From the NCBI GenBank assembly GCA_020633195.1, contig JACKEC010000020.1:1-64000 (forward strand): DNA of 64,000 bases, in the 5' to 3' direction. Source of the stretch: Sandaracinaceae bacterium (GTDB lineage Bacteria; Myxococcota_A; Polyangia; Polyangiales; Sandaracinaceae). The position numbers and the translations under genes were made by a program. Each line of letters opens with the position of its first letter. Position 1 is the first letter of the stretch. The notes under the pieces were generated by a model. That model was given only the letters and a program-made list of their open reading frames with translations, ran no database searches and was not told the DNA's origin. Of the stretch, positions 19,277 to 28,097 are shown piece by piece.

Positions 19277-21271
19277 CTAGTACGGGTTGTCCCAGCCTTC
19301 GGTGCCCGGGAGCTCGAGGGTCAGGGTCTGGGGGCTGCCCCAGGCGACGGTGACGTTGCGGGTGAACGCCTGGTTGGCGCGGCCGAAGGGGATGATCCGC
19401 AGGGTCTGCGCGCCCGAGGGGAGCTCGGCGCGCAGCGGGGTGCGACCGAGTCGGCGACCCGCGTGCTCGACGTACGCCCAGCCCGCCGCGGCCCGCACCA
19501 TCACCACGCCCTGCGAGAAGTCGATCGTACGGCTCGGCTGCACGATCGCCTCGTCCGTGCGCTGCGTCGTCGTCGGCGTCCCCGCGGCGACCGTCGTCGT
19601 GGCCTCGTCGTCGGCCTGGCGCCGCCGGCGTCGGCTCGAGGTCGACTCGACCTCCGTCCCGTTGTTCGTCTGGGAGTTGTTCGTCGCGTTGTTGGTCGCG
19701 GTCGGGGCTGGCTCGAGCGAGTCGTCGTTCGCCAGCGCGGGCGGCGTGTCCTCGGGCGGCGTGTCCTCGACGGTCTCCGGCGGCGTGTCCTCCGGGGTCG
19801 CGAGCTCGGGGTCCTCGACGGGAGGCGGTTCCACCTCGGGCACCACTTCGGGGTCCGGCGAGGCGATCACGGGGTCGGTGTCGGTGTCGGTCGCGGGCTC
19901 GGTGGCGATGCCGAGCGCCGCGAAGATCGGCGCGCGGTGGAACATGTAGGCGTAGACGCCGCCCCCGATCAGCGCGAGCAGGAGCAGCGTGAGGGTCACG
20001 TAGCGCCCCGTCCTCGTGGGCAGGACGACGGGGTCCTCCTCGGCGAGCCCGGCCTTGCTGATCTCCCAGGCGTTCTCGGCCTTGGCCGGGGTCTTCTCGA
20101 GCTTCGTCGGCGCGGTCTCGAGCGCCTTCTGACCCTTCTTCTTCTTCTTGCGGGCGGGCGGCGGGACCGTCTCGGGCGCGGCCGCGGGGACCACCTCGAC
20201 GGCGGCCGGCTCGGGCGTCGCGACGGGGCCCACCTGCGAGACCTCCACCTTCCCGAGCGCGTCGAGCCGCCGCAGCGTGTCCGCGTGCCGCTGGGCGAAG
20301 AGCTTCTCCATCGTGTCCGCGACCTCGGCGGACTCGAACATCACGCCGGAGCCGGCGATGAACCCGCGCAGCGCCCGACCCATCTCGCGCGCGCTCGCGA
20401 AGCGCTTCTCCGGGTCGCGCTCGAGCGCCTTGGCGGCGATCGCGGCGAGCGGCCTCGGGACCCAGTCGTTCCCCTCGTCGGCCGGCGGGATCGGGTCGTT
20501 CAGAACGGCCTGCGCGGTGAGGATCGCGTTGTCGCGCCGGAAGAGGTTGCGCAGGGTGAGGCACTCCCAGAGGCACACCCCGAGCGCGAAGACGTCGACC
20601 CGCGCGTCCACGGCCTCGCCGCGCAGCTGCTCGGGCGCGGCGTAGGCCACCTTGCCCTTGAGCACGCCGGTGTTGGTCTGGGTCACGCGCTCGAGCGCCT
20701 TGGCGCAGCCGAAGTCGACGACCTTGACCGAGCCCTCGTGCGTCACGAAGAGGTTCTGGGGCGACACGTCCCGGTGGATCACGTGCAGCGGGTTGCCGTC
20801 GGAGCCCCTCAGCGTGTGCGCCGCGTGCAGCCCCTCGGCGGCGTCCGCGATGATCCGCGCGGAGAGGTAAGGCAGCGTGTCGAGCAGCTCGTCGTCGCCC
20901 GCCTCGACGACCGCGTTGACGACCTCGATGAGCGGCGCGCCCACGAGGTACTCCATCGCGATGTAGTAGAGGCCCTGGACGTCGCCGAAGTCGTAGACGG
21001 CGCAGACGTTGGGGTGGCTGATGTGCGAGGCGATCTTCGCCTCGTCGAGGAACATGTCCACGAACGCCTGCTGCTTGGCGAGGTGCGCGTGGATGGTCTT
21101 GATGGCGACGTGCCGCTCGAGCCCGGCCGCGAGGCGCATCTTCGCGAGGTAGACCGTCGCCATACCGCCGGCCCCCAGCTCCTCGCAGAGCGTGAAGCGA
21201 CCAAGCGAATACGGCAGCACGGGCCCCAGCGTCAGCGAGTTGCGTGCGTCTGTCGAAGAGAGGTCGGCCAT
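19277..21271 (-). CDS. Ser/Thr protein kinase with PEGA domain
   Basis: A 664-residue kinase. Motifs: GAGGMATVY, VAIK (Lys58), HRDVSPQN with Asp168 and Ser170 in the usual Lys position, DFG 186-188, APEQ. A cytoplasmic linker with a KKKKK-type basic patch is followed by a helix (TLTLLLLALIGGGVYAYMF) and a long acidic Pro/Glu/Thr spacer (VEDTPPEDTPP), an Asn-rich patch (ATNNATNNSQTNN), and a C-terminal PEGA domain (AGWAYVEHAGRRLGRTPL). Near-paralog of the kinase at 5415 in the catalytic region. It is the first gene of an operon with the Cys-rich lipoprotein downstream. Confidence 0.92.
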   Translation of the reverse strand: MADLSSTDARNSLTLGPVLPYSLGRFTLCEELGAGGMATVYLAKMRLAAGLERHVAIKTIHAHLAKQQAFVDMFLDEAKIASHISHPNVCAVYDFGDVQGLYYIAMEYLVGAPLIEVVNAVVEAGDDELLDTLPYLSARIIADAAEGLHAAHTLRGSDGNPLHVIHRDVSPQNLFVTHEGSVKVVDFGCAKALERVTQTNTGVLKGKVAYAAPEQLRGEAVDARVDVFALGVCLWECLTLRNLFRRDNAILTAQAVLNDPIPPADEGNDWVPRPLAAIAAKALERDPEKRFASAREMGRALRGFIAGSGVMFESAEVADTMEKLFAQRHADTLRRLDALGKVEVSQVGPVATPEPAAVEVVPAAAPETVPPPARKKKKKGQKALETAPTKLEKTPAKAENAWEISKAGLAEEDPVVLPTRTGRYVTLTLLLLALIGGGVYAYMFHRAPIFAALGIATEPATDTDTDPVIASPDPEVVPEVEPPPVEDPELATPEDTPPETVEDTPPEDTPPALANDDSLEPAPTATNNATNNSQTNNGTEVESTSSRRRRRQADDEATTTVAAGTPTTTQRTDEAIVQPSRTIDFSQGVVMVRAAAGWAYVEHAGRRLGRTPLRAELPSGAQTLRIIPFGRANQAFTRNVTVAWGSPQTLTLELPGTEGWDNPY

Positions 21272-21361
21272 CGGCCCCGGTAGAGTGTAATCGTTCCTCG
21301 ACCAGATGACCTGGCCCGATGTCGATCGGGCTGGTTACGGTTCGGGGGGCCGGGGCGGGGA

Positions 21362-23071
21362 ATGGACGAGCCGACGATCGACGATCGGGTGCCGAGCGCG
21401 CGGGAGGCGCCGACCGTCGCCGACGCGATCGCGGCGAAGCGCCGGCCCGCGCAGGCCTCGGACGAGGGCTCGGCCCCCTCGGCCGCCACCCAGCGGCCCA
21501 CGATGGACACGGTCACGAGCCCCGCCGAGGCCCTCCGGAGCGACGAGATGGCCCGCTCGCGGGGGCTCGCCGCGCTCGGGACGATCGGCTCGTTGATCAC
21601 CTGCGTGGCCGCCCCGCTCTTCGAGGCGGACGCGATCGCCCTCGCGGTGCTGCTGGTCGGGATGGGCTGCCTCTTCTTCTCGAACGCCTACCTGTTCTTC
21701 ATCGCGCGCTCGCCGGCGACCTACACCGAGGGGCGCCTCCTCGCGGTCTGGGTCGTCGCGACCTTCGGGGTCAACGGCGCCGTCTTCTTCTTCGGGCCGC
21801 TCAGCGCGGTCGCCGCCGCGTTGATCCTCGGGATCTACGTGTCGGGCCGGAACACCAGCCGCCGCGTGGCCTGGGCGACCTACCTGACGGCGGCGGTGCT
21901 CCACGGGATCACCGCGCTCGCGCCCCTCGTGTTCGGGCTGCCGCGCGTCGGGCACCTCGAGCCGACCAACTTCGGCGCGCTCGAGGTCGTGCTCGCCGAG
22001 CTCATGCTGCAGCTCATCTTCGTGGGGACCTACGCGACCGCCGCGAGCTCCCGGCGCACGATGGGGCGCATCCTCGCGGACCTCGAGGCGGCGATCCGCG
22101 AGGTCGCGCGGCGCGAGGTCCAGCTCGACGAGGCGCGCGAGGACTTCCAGCGCGCGCTCCCGATCGGAGGCGCGGGGCGGCTCACGGGGACCAAGCTGGG
22201 CAGCTTCACGCTCGGGGTGCTCCTCGGCCGCGGGGGGATGGGCGAGGTCTACGAAGGCGCCTCCGCGACGGGCGGCGAGCCGGCCGCGGTCAAGGTCCTG
22301 CTGCCTCAGGCGGGCGGCAGCGGGGACGACGCGGTGTCGCGGTTCCTGCGCGAGGCGCGCGCCGCCTCGAGCCTCGACTCGCCGCACGTGGTGCGCGTCC
22401 TCGAGATCGGGGAGCCGCCGGCCGAGCTCCCCTTCATGGCGATGGAGCGGCTCCGGGGGCACGACCTCTCCGAGCACCTGCGCGGCGGGGCGCCGATGAC
22501 CCCGGCGGACGTCGTCGAGATGGTCCGTCAGATCGGTCGCGGCCTCGCCGCGGCCCGCGCCGGGGGCATCGTGCATCGCGACATCAAGCCGCAGAACCTC
22601 TACCGCGTGGAGGCCCCGGGGAGCGCCGGGCTCTGGAAGATCCTCGACTTCGGCGTCTCGAAGCTCGGCGCCTCGACGGGCACCCTCACCCGCGGCCGCC
22701 TCCTCGGGACGCCCTCGTACATGGCGCCCGAGCAGGCGCTCGCCGAGGCCGTCGATCACCGCGCGGACCTCTACGCGCTCGGCGCCGTGGCCTACCGCTG
22801 CCTCGTGGGCCGGCCCCCGTTCCGGAGCGGCGACATGGCCCGCGTGATCTACCGCGTCGTCCACCGCATGCCGCCTCGCCCGAGCGCGCACGCGAGCTTG
22901 CACCCCCACGTCGACCTCCTCTTCGCGATCGCGCTGGCGAAGGAGCCCGCGGATCGCCTCGACGACGGCGAGGCCCTCGCCGACGCGCTCGCCGCCGCGC
23001 TCGACGGAGTCCTCGAGCCGGCCCTGCAAGAGCGCGGTCGCCACCTCCTCGCCATCCAAGACTGGTCGTAG
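21362..23071 (+). CDS. Ser/Thr protein kinase with N-terminal multi-helix membrane domain
   Basis: A 569-residue kinase with reversed layout. Residues 1-65 are disordered; about six membrane helices lie between 68 and 228 (two close pairs around Phe/Leu-rich segments). A short coiled coil (LADLEAAIREVARREVQLDEARE, 238-262 region) links to a C-terminal kinase domain at about 280-560: GRGGMGEVY, AAVK (Lys311), canonical HRDIKPQN (Asp407 with Lys409), DFG 429-431, APEQ. There is no PEGA domain or extracytoplasmic tail, so signals probably come through the membrane domain, in the manner of MASE-type sensors. Divergent from the kinase at 19277 (90 bases) and convergent with the one at 23075 (3 bases). 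Confidence 0.9.
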   Translation: MDEPTIDDRVPSAREAPTVADAIAAKRRPAQASDEGSAPSAATQRPTMDTVTSPAEALRSDEMARSRGLAALGTIGSLITCVAAPLFEADAIALAVLLVGMGCLFFSNAYLFFIARSPATYTEGRLLAVWVVATFGVNGAVFFFGPLSAVAAALILGIYVSGRNTSRRVAWATYLTAAVLHGITALAPLVFGLPRVGHLEPTNFGALEVVLAELMLQLIFVGTYATAASSRRTMGRILADLEAAIREVARREVQLDEAREDFQRALPIGGAGRLTGTKLGSFTLGVLLGRGGMGEVYEGASATGGEPAAVKVLLPQAGGSGDDAVSRFLREARAASSLDSPHVVRVLEIGEPPAELPFMAMERLRGHDLSEHLRGGAPMTPADVVEMVRQIGRGLAAARAGGIVHRDIKPQNLYRVEAPGSAGLWKILDFGVSKLGASTGTLTRGRLLGTPSYMAPEQALAEAVDHRADLYALGAVAYRCLVGRPPFRSGDMARVIYRVVHRMPPRPSAHASLHPHVDLLFAIALAKEPADRLDDGEALADALAAALDGVLEPALQERGRHLLAIQDWS

Positions 23072-23074
23072 CCC

Positions 23075-24826
23075 TTAGCGCTGGCGGGCCTGGTCGACGC
23101 GTCGGATCGCGGCGCGGGCCTGCTCTTGGAGCGGGCCGGGTCGATCGGCGTCGACGAAGGCGATCCGGGCGTGGTCGAGGTAGGCGCGACGGATCAACGG
23201 CTCGGTGGAGCCACAGAGCTCGCCGATGGCCTCGAAGAGGGCCCCGGCGTGGAGCTCCGCGTTCTGCGAGGCGTCCTCGTCGGCGAGCGCGTGCAGCTCG
23301 CGGTACGCGCCGCCCGCGGCGGTCTGGTGCGAGGCGATCCGCTCGACGCACTGGGCGCCCCGCGCGGCGCGCCCGGCCTGCTCGAGCTGGCCCCGGTGCG
23401 CGTCGCCGAGCCCGATCTGGATCCGCGTGACCAGGCCTCGACGCTCGAGCCCCGGAGGCAAGGCCCACGCGGCGTCGTGCGCGGAGGTGAACGCCTCGAT
23501 CGCCTCGTGGTAGCCGCCGCCTCGGAGGTGCGCCTCGGCCCGCGCGATCGTGGCGCGGAGATCGGAGGTGTCGGGCGCGACGGAGGCGTCCGCGATCGCG
23601 GCCGGAGCCGAGACGGGCGCGGGCGCGACCGGGGGCGCCGCGGTCGGCGCGGGGCTCCGCGTCGCGTACCAGACCCCCGCGCTGAGCCCGCCGCCGGCGA
23701 GGACCCCGACGACGAGGACGACCGCTACCCCGTACGGCGGTGGTCGCTCGGCGGCGGGCTGACTCGCGCCATCGAGCGTCGCGCGGATCGGCGCCGCGAC
23801 CGGCGGCGGACCCGACCGAGAGGTCGGGGCGGGCCTCGCGCGGTCGGGGTCGGGGTCTCCCGTGTCGGGGATCGAGCGCGGGGCCGGGGCGACGTCGTCC
23901 GAGAGGAGCGTCGAGGCCAAGGGCGCGTCGTCGTCGACCCGCGCCGGGGCGGGGACGGAGATCGGCGCCGCGACCGTCCCGCCGAGCAGCCGCGCGAACG
24001 CGCTCGCGTCCGCCGGTCGGCGGTCCGGGTCGAGCGCGGTCGCCGCCTCGACGCACGCGAGGATCGGCTCGGGCAGCTGCGGCGCGAGCGAGCGCAGGGA
24101 GGGCAACGAACCGTCCAGCGTGCGGACGGCGACCTCGGCGCGCTCGAGGCCATCGAACGGCGGCCGCCCCCACACACAGGTGTGGAGCAGCATCCCGAGG
24201 GCGTAGAGATCGGCGCGCGCGTCGACGGGCACCCCACGCAGCTGCTCGGGGGCCATGAAGCCCGGCGTGCCGAGCGCGGCGCCCGGCACCGTGAGCTCCT
24301 CGGGCGCCCGCATCCGCGCGACCCCGAAGTCGAGGAGCTTCACCACCGCGGGGCCGCCGTCGGCGTGCTCGAGGAACACGTTCGCCGGCTTGATGTCGCG
24401 GTGGACGATCCCCTCGCGGTGCACCCGGGCGAGCGTCGTCGCCACGCCGAGCGCGAGCGCGACCGCCTCGGCCGGCGGTAGAGGGCCCCGCTCGAGGCGC
24501 GCCTCGAGGCTCTCGCCCTCGAGCAGCTCGAGCACCTGGTAGGGCCCGAGCTCGGCGTCGAAGTCGAAGTCGAGCACGGCCACCACGCCGTCCCCGCCCA
24601 CGAGCGCCGCGGCCCGCGCCTCGCGCCGGAACCGCTCGATGCGGGCGCTCGAGTCGCGCCGCTGCGGGTGGATCAGCTTGATCGCGATCGCGCGCCCGAG
24701 CGCGAGGTCCTGAGCCCGGAACACGGCGCCCATCCCGCCGCGTCCGATGAGCGGTCCGAGGCGGTACTTGCCCCCGACGAGCCGGCCCCGAACTTCGTCG
24801 GCCCAGTCTCCGATGGGGTCGCTCAC
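23075..24826 (-). CDS. Ser/Thr protein kinase coupled to an FHA regulator
   Basis: A 583-residue kinase. Motifs: GRGGMGAVF, AIAIK (Lys50), canonical HRDIKPAN (Asp144 with Lys146), DFGVAR, APEQ. A Pro-rich linker leads to a membrane helix (VAVVLVVGVLAGGGLSAG, about 385-405). The extracytoplasmic region (430-583) is helical and TPR-like (ATIARAEAHLRGGGYHEAIEAF). I chose GTG 24826 because it forms a GTGA overlap with the stop of the FHA/sigma-54 activator gene; longer versions add Arg-rich shadow sequence. The coupling strongly suggests that this kinase phosphorylates proteins read by, or including, the FHA regulator. Confidence 0.92.
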   Translation of the reverse strand: MSDPIGDWADEVRGRLVGGKYRLGPLIGRGGMGAVFRAQDLALGRAIAIKLIHPQRRDSSARIERFRREARAAALVGGDGVVAVLDFDFDAELGPYQVLELLEGESLEARLERGPLPPAEAVALALGVATTLARVHREGIVHRDIKPANVFLEHADGGPAVVKLLDFGVARMRAPEELTVPGAALGTPGFMAPEQLRGVPVDARADLYALGMLLHTCVWGRPPFDGLERAEVAVRTLDGSLPSLRSLAPQLPEPILACVEAATALDPDRRPADASAFARLLGGTVAAPISVPAPARVDDDAPLASTLLSDDVAPAPRSIPDTGDPDPDRARPAPTSRSGPPPVAAPIRATLDGASQPAAERPPPYGVAVVLVVGVLAGGGLSAGVWYATRSPAPTAAPPVAPAPVSAPAAIADASVAPDTSDLRATIARAEAHLRGGGYHEAIEAFTSAHDAAWALPPGLERRGLVTRIQIGLGDAHRGQLEQAGRAARGAQCVERIASHQTAAGGAYRELHALADEDASQNAELHAGALFEAIGELCGSTEPLIRRAYLDHARIAFVDADRPGPLQEQARAAIRRVDQARQR

Positions 24827-26163
24827 CCCTCGCGGTAGTCCTCGAGATCGAGCCCCTGCGAGCGCAGCCAGCGATACACCTGCTTGCGCGAGCGGCCGAC
24901 CTGACGCGCCACGTCCGCGACCACCCCGCGGTGCTCGCGCAGCAGCTCCTCGAGGGCCTCGCGCGACGGGGGGCGATCCGAGCCGCGCGCGTCGTCCGCG
25001 GGCGGGGGCTCGGAGTCCGTGGTGTCTCCGAGCAGGCTCACCGACCGCGCGAGCGAGGCCTCGACGAGGTCGAGGGTGAGCGCGGCCCGCCCCGCGCCGA
25101 AGGTCTCGAGCTGCTTCGCGATCCGCATCAGCTCGCGGACGTTCAGCGGCCACGGGTGCTCGAGCAGGGCGCGCGCGAGCGCGAAGTCGAGCGGCGGCAG
25201 CGGCCCCGAGAAGCCGTGACGCAGGAGCGGCAGGGTGTCCTCTGGGCGCGCCGCGAGCGACGGCACCTCGAGCACGAAGTCGCTCACCCGCGAGTAGAGG
25301 TCGGCCCGGAAGCGCCCCTCGCGGACGTCGCTGGTGAGGTCGCGGTGGGTCGCCGTGATCACCCGGGCGTGGTGCGGGATCTCCTCGGTCGACCCGACCG
25401 GGATCACCCGCCCGCTCTCGAGCGCCCGGAGCAGCTTGGCTTGCTGTGTGAGCGGCAGCTCGCCGATCTCGTCGAGGAAGAGCGTCCCGTGCGCGGCCCC
25501 GCGGAACCACCCCTTCGCGCTCTGCGTCGCGCCGGTGAACGCGCCGCCGACGTGGCCGAACAGCGCGCTCTCGGCGAGGGTGTCCGGGATCGCGGCGCAG
25601 TTGACGGGCACGAACGGCCCGGACCGGCCCGAGAGCCCGTGCAGGGTCTCGGCGACGAGCTCCTTGCCGGTGCCCGTGGCGCCCTGGATCCGCACCACGC
25701 CGTCGGTCGGGGCGAGGAGCGCCGCGCGGGCGCGCAGGGTGCGCATCGCCGGCGCCGAGCCGATGAGCTTGGCCGCCTCGGGCGCGTCCTCGATCGGGCG
25801 CGTCTCGACGCGGAACAGCAGCAGGCTGTGTCCGATCACGAGCACCTGACCGTCGGCGACCCGGGCGGTGTCGTCGACGCGCTGGCCCGCGACGTGGCTG
25901 CCCCGGCGGCTCAGGTTCCGCAGCGTCGCGGCGGCGTCGCTCGGGTCCGCGAACAGGACCGCGTGCTGACGGGAGACGTGCGGGTCCTCGAGCACGCAGC
26001 CGTTCGCAGCGGGGTCGCGGCCGATCCGGATCTCCTCGGAGAATTCGATCGGCGGATCCTCGCGGACACGCCCGGCGGACCAGAGCACGCGCAGGGTCGT
26101 GATCCGCCCCGCCGGTCGAGGCGGCATCCGCGGCTCGTCGAGGGTGGACGTCTGCCCGACCAT
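24823..26163 (-). CDS. FHA-domain sigma-54-dependent activator
   Basis: A 446-residue transcription activator. N-terminal FHA domain (about 25-118, signatures IGRD 47-50 and SRQH 64-67) for phosphothreonine binding. Central AAA+ domain (about 132-360): Walker A GATGTGKE (161-168), the sigma-54 contact loop GAFTGA (207-212), Walker B LFLDE. C-terminal Fis-type helix-turn-helix (LLREHRGVVADVARQVGRSRKQVYRWL). FHA-type activators are typical of myxobacteria and respond to Ser/Thr kinases rather than to histidine kinases. ATG 26163 starts before the FHA domain; longer frames add a shadow. First gene of the operon with the kinase downstream. No convincing -24/-12 promoter seen in its own upstream region. 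Confidence 0.93.
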   Translation of the reverse strand: MVGQTSTLDEPRMPPRPAGRITTLRVLWSAGRVREDPPIEFSEEIRIGRDPAANGCVLEDPHVSRQHAVLFADPSDAAATLRNLSRRGSHVAGQRVDDTARVADGQVLVIGHSLLLFRVETRPIEDAPEAAKLIGSAPAMRTLRARAALLAPTDGVVRIQGATGTGKELVAETLHGLSGRSGPFVPVNCAAIPDTLAESALFGHVGGAFTGATQSAKGWFRGAAHGTLFLDEIGELPLTQQAKLLRALESGRVIPVGSTEEIPHHARVITATHRDLTSDVREGRFRADLYSRVSDFVLEVPSLAARPEDTLPLLRHGFSGPLPPLDFALARALLEHPWPLNVRELMRIAKQLETFGAGRAALTLDLVEASLARSVSLLGDTTDSEPPPADDARGSDRPPSREALEELLREHRGVVADVARQVGRSRKQVYRWLRSQGLDLEDYREG

Positions 26164-26321
26164 CCGCCGGGTATAGCCCCTGGGGCCGCGGCGTCGAGCC
26201 AGCGCCCCCGTTCCGCGGCGGTCCGCTTCCGCGTTCCTGAAATCAGACTGAAGTCGTAGGATCGCGCCCCACCAACCGTAAGCTTCCGGCGACCACGTCG
26301 AGGGGGAGGGAGAAAGCACTC

Positions 26322-26696
26322 ATGGCCTTGGATCGAATCAAACGGACCACTCTCCAGCTGCTCGCGATCGGCGCGCTCGCGCTGGTCGCGGAGGCCTGCG
26401 GTGGCCGCACCGTCGTCATCCAAGCGGAGGCGACGGCGGAGTTCGTCGTGCTCAACCAGTCCCCGTACACGATCTGCTACGTGAACTTCTCCCCGACGAC
26501 GGACCCCAACTGGGGCGAGGATCGGCTCGGCGCGCAGGAGGTCATCGCGCCCAGCCAGAGCCGCGGCTGGCGCGTCCCCGCGGACACCTACGACTTCCGC
26601 CTCCTCGACTGCAACCAGCGCACCCTGATGGAGCGGCGGGGCGAGCCGATCGGCTCGAACCAGCGCCGCACGGTCACCTTCCGCACCCCGGAGTGA
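26322..26696 (+). CDS. Small lipoprotein of unknown function
   Basis: A 124-residue protein. Signal peptide with late Cys (LVAEAC, about Cys26), then a beta-rich domain starting AEFVVLNQSPYTICYVNFSP. It contains residues typical of proteins that bind at the envelope (Tyr, Trp, Arg), and a C-terminal strand RRTVTFRTPE. The purine-rich GGGGAGGGAGAA just upstream of the ATG is a strong ribosome site. I do not recognise the family. It is divergent from the FHA activator (158-base intergenic region) and may be a target of it; that is a guess from position. Confidence 0.7.
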   Translation: MALDRIKRTTLQLLAIGALALVAEACGGRTVVIQAEATAEFVVLNQSPYTICYVNFSPTTDPNWGEDRLGAQEVIAPSQSRGWRVPADTYDFRLLDCNQRTLMERRGEPIGSNQRRTVTFRTPE

Positions 26697-26745
26697 CGGC
26701 CGCCGAGGGCGGTTCTCGCGCGCGAGGCGCGTATCATGGGGGACG

Positions 26746-27525
26746 ATGCGCGCCCTCTCGCTGACCTTGCTCCTCCTCGCCGGCTGCTCCGACACGCGCG
26801 GGACCGTGGACGGCTCGGTGCCCCCCGGGCTCGACGCGGGCTCGCGCGACGGCGCGGTCCCCCCGGGCACCGACGGCGCGATCCCGCCGGGCACCGATGG
26901 CGCGATCCCGCCGGGCACCGACGGAGGGGGCGGCGGCGTGGACGCGGGCCCGCCGGCGCCGAGCGTCGCGTTCTGCGTGCTCGGCTGCGCCGTCGAGGCG
27001 GACTGCACCACCGCGAGCCCCGCGTTCGACGAGGACAACTACGTGTGCGAGGGCACGAGCTGCCGCTACACCGGCTGCGTCGACGACGCGGAGTGCCAGG
27101 CCACGTTCTCGTCCGCCGACTACGTGTGCCGCGATCCGGGGACCGGGGTGCGGAGCTGCCTCGAGGGCTGCGTGGCGTCGGCGGACTGCGGCAGCGCGAC
27201 GGCCGCCTTCGACGCCGACAACTACACGTGCGACGGCGGGACCTGCCGCTACCTCGGCTGCAACACCGACGCGGAGTGCGAGTCGACCTTCGGCGGCGCC
27301 TACGGCTGCATCGAGGCGGAGCCGCCGCCGACGCCCCTGCCGATCCCGACCGCGACCCGGAACTGTGTGCGCCGCTGCGCGTCCGCGAACGACTGCGCGA
27401 CCGACTCGGGCGCGTTCGGTGCCGACAATTACGTTTGCGAAGGTGGAGGCTGTCGCTACCGCGGCTGCAACGACGACGCGGAGTGCCGGACGAGCCTGAG
27501 CAGCTCGTCCTACGTCTGCCGATGA
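26746..27525 (+). CDS. Cys-rich lipoprotein with three CRYxGC repeats
   Basis: A 259-residue lipoprotein. Lipobox LLLLAGC (Cys14), then a repeated linker of PPGTDGA units and GGGGVDAGPP. Three copies of a Cys-rich module follow, each containing a DNYxCxG-x-CRYxGC-x-DAEC core (near residues 100, 160 and 230), so it is likely disulfide-stabilised and surface exposed. Its TGA overlaps the ATG of the next gene (ATGA, 27522-27525), indicating coupled expression with a membrane protein. No enzyme motif. Probable surface or binding protein. Confidence 0.82.
   Translation: MRALSLTLLLLAGCSDTRGTVDGSVPPGLDAGSRDGAVPPGTDGAIPPGTDGAIPPGTDGGGGGVDAGPPAPSVAFCVLGCAVEADCTTASPAFDEDNYVCEGTSCRYTGCVDDAECQATFSSADYVCRDPGTGVRSCLEGCVASADCGSATAAFDADNYTCDGGTCRYLGCNTDAECESTFGGAYGCIEAEPPPTPLPIPTATRNCVRRCASANDCATDSGAFGADNYVCEGGGCRYRGCNDDAECRTSLSSSSYVCR
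26857..26928 (+). repeat. Three tandem 24-base repeats in lipoprotein linker
   Basis: Units at 26857-26880, 26881-26904 and 26905-26928 differ by few bases and encode (V/I)PPGTDGA steps just after the lipobox. Copy number could vary between strains while keeping the reading frame, changing the length of the surface linker. Confidence 0.85.
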
Positions 27526-28097
27526 CCGCGTACCGGGACGACGCGGCGGCCCTGCGCCACCGCCTCGAGATCGAGACCGCGCGCGCGGATCGGGCCGAGG
27601 CGAAGCTCGGGCGCTTCGAGCGAGGGCGCGACGTCGCGTGGGGCGGTGACATCGCGCTGTTCGTCGCGCGCGCCCTCCTGATCGTCGTGCCGCTCGGGTT
27701 CGCGGCGTGGTTCCTCTTCTTCTTCGGGCTCGTCGTCGTCTTCGACGCCTTCGACGACACGCGCGGCCTCATGGCGCTCTTCGCCGTGCTCATCAGCCCG
27801 CTGTTCGTCGCGGGGCCGCTCGCCGCCTACACCACCGAGAGGCCGTCGCGCTTCGGCTGGGGCCTCGCGCTGTTCACGTACCTCTTCATGCTCGCCCCGT
27901 TCCCGCCGGCGGCGCTCTACGGCCTCGCGATCCTGCTGCGCGGCCGCACCCGCGACGCGGTGTTCGGTCCGCTCTCGTCGCAGGTGCGCGTCGCGATCGA
28001 GGACGACGGCGAGGCCGCCACCGCCGCGGCGCCCGAGGCCGAGGCGGCGGACGACGACGAGGTCAGAACCAGTCGCTCGGCTCGTGCAGCCTCGTGA
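27522..28097 (+). CDS. Membrane protein of unknown function with N-terminal coiled coil
   Basis: A 191-residue protein. Residues about 5-40 form a heptad-like helix (ALRHRLEIETARADRAEAKLGRF). Three to four hydrophobic segments follow (ALFVARALLIVVPLGFAAW, FGLVVVFDAF region, MALFAVLISPLFVAGPLAA, ALFTYLFMLAPFPPAALYG), then an Asp/Ala-rich tail. No known family recognised. The start overlaps the stop of the Cys-rich lipoprotein. Its 3' end overlaps the convergent gene at 28063 by 35 bases. Confidence 0.72.
   Translation: MTAYRDDAAALRHRLEIETARADRAEAKLGRFERGRDVAWGGDIALFVARALLIVVPLGFAAWFLFFFGLVVVFDAFDDTRGLMALFAVLISPLFVAGPLAAYTTERPSRFGWGLALFTYLFMLAPFPPAALYGLAILLRGRTRDAVFGPLSSQVRVAIEDDGEAATAAAPEAEAADDDEVRTSRSARAAS

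Noticed and set aside
26857..26928. Possible CRISPR-like or regulatory repeat
   Set aside because: 24-base units are directly adjacent and encode a lipoprotein linker.
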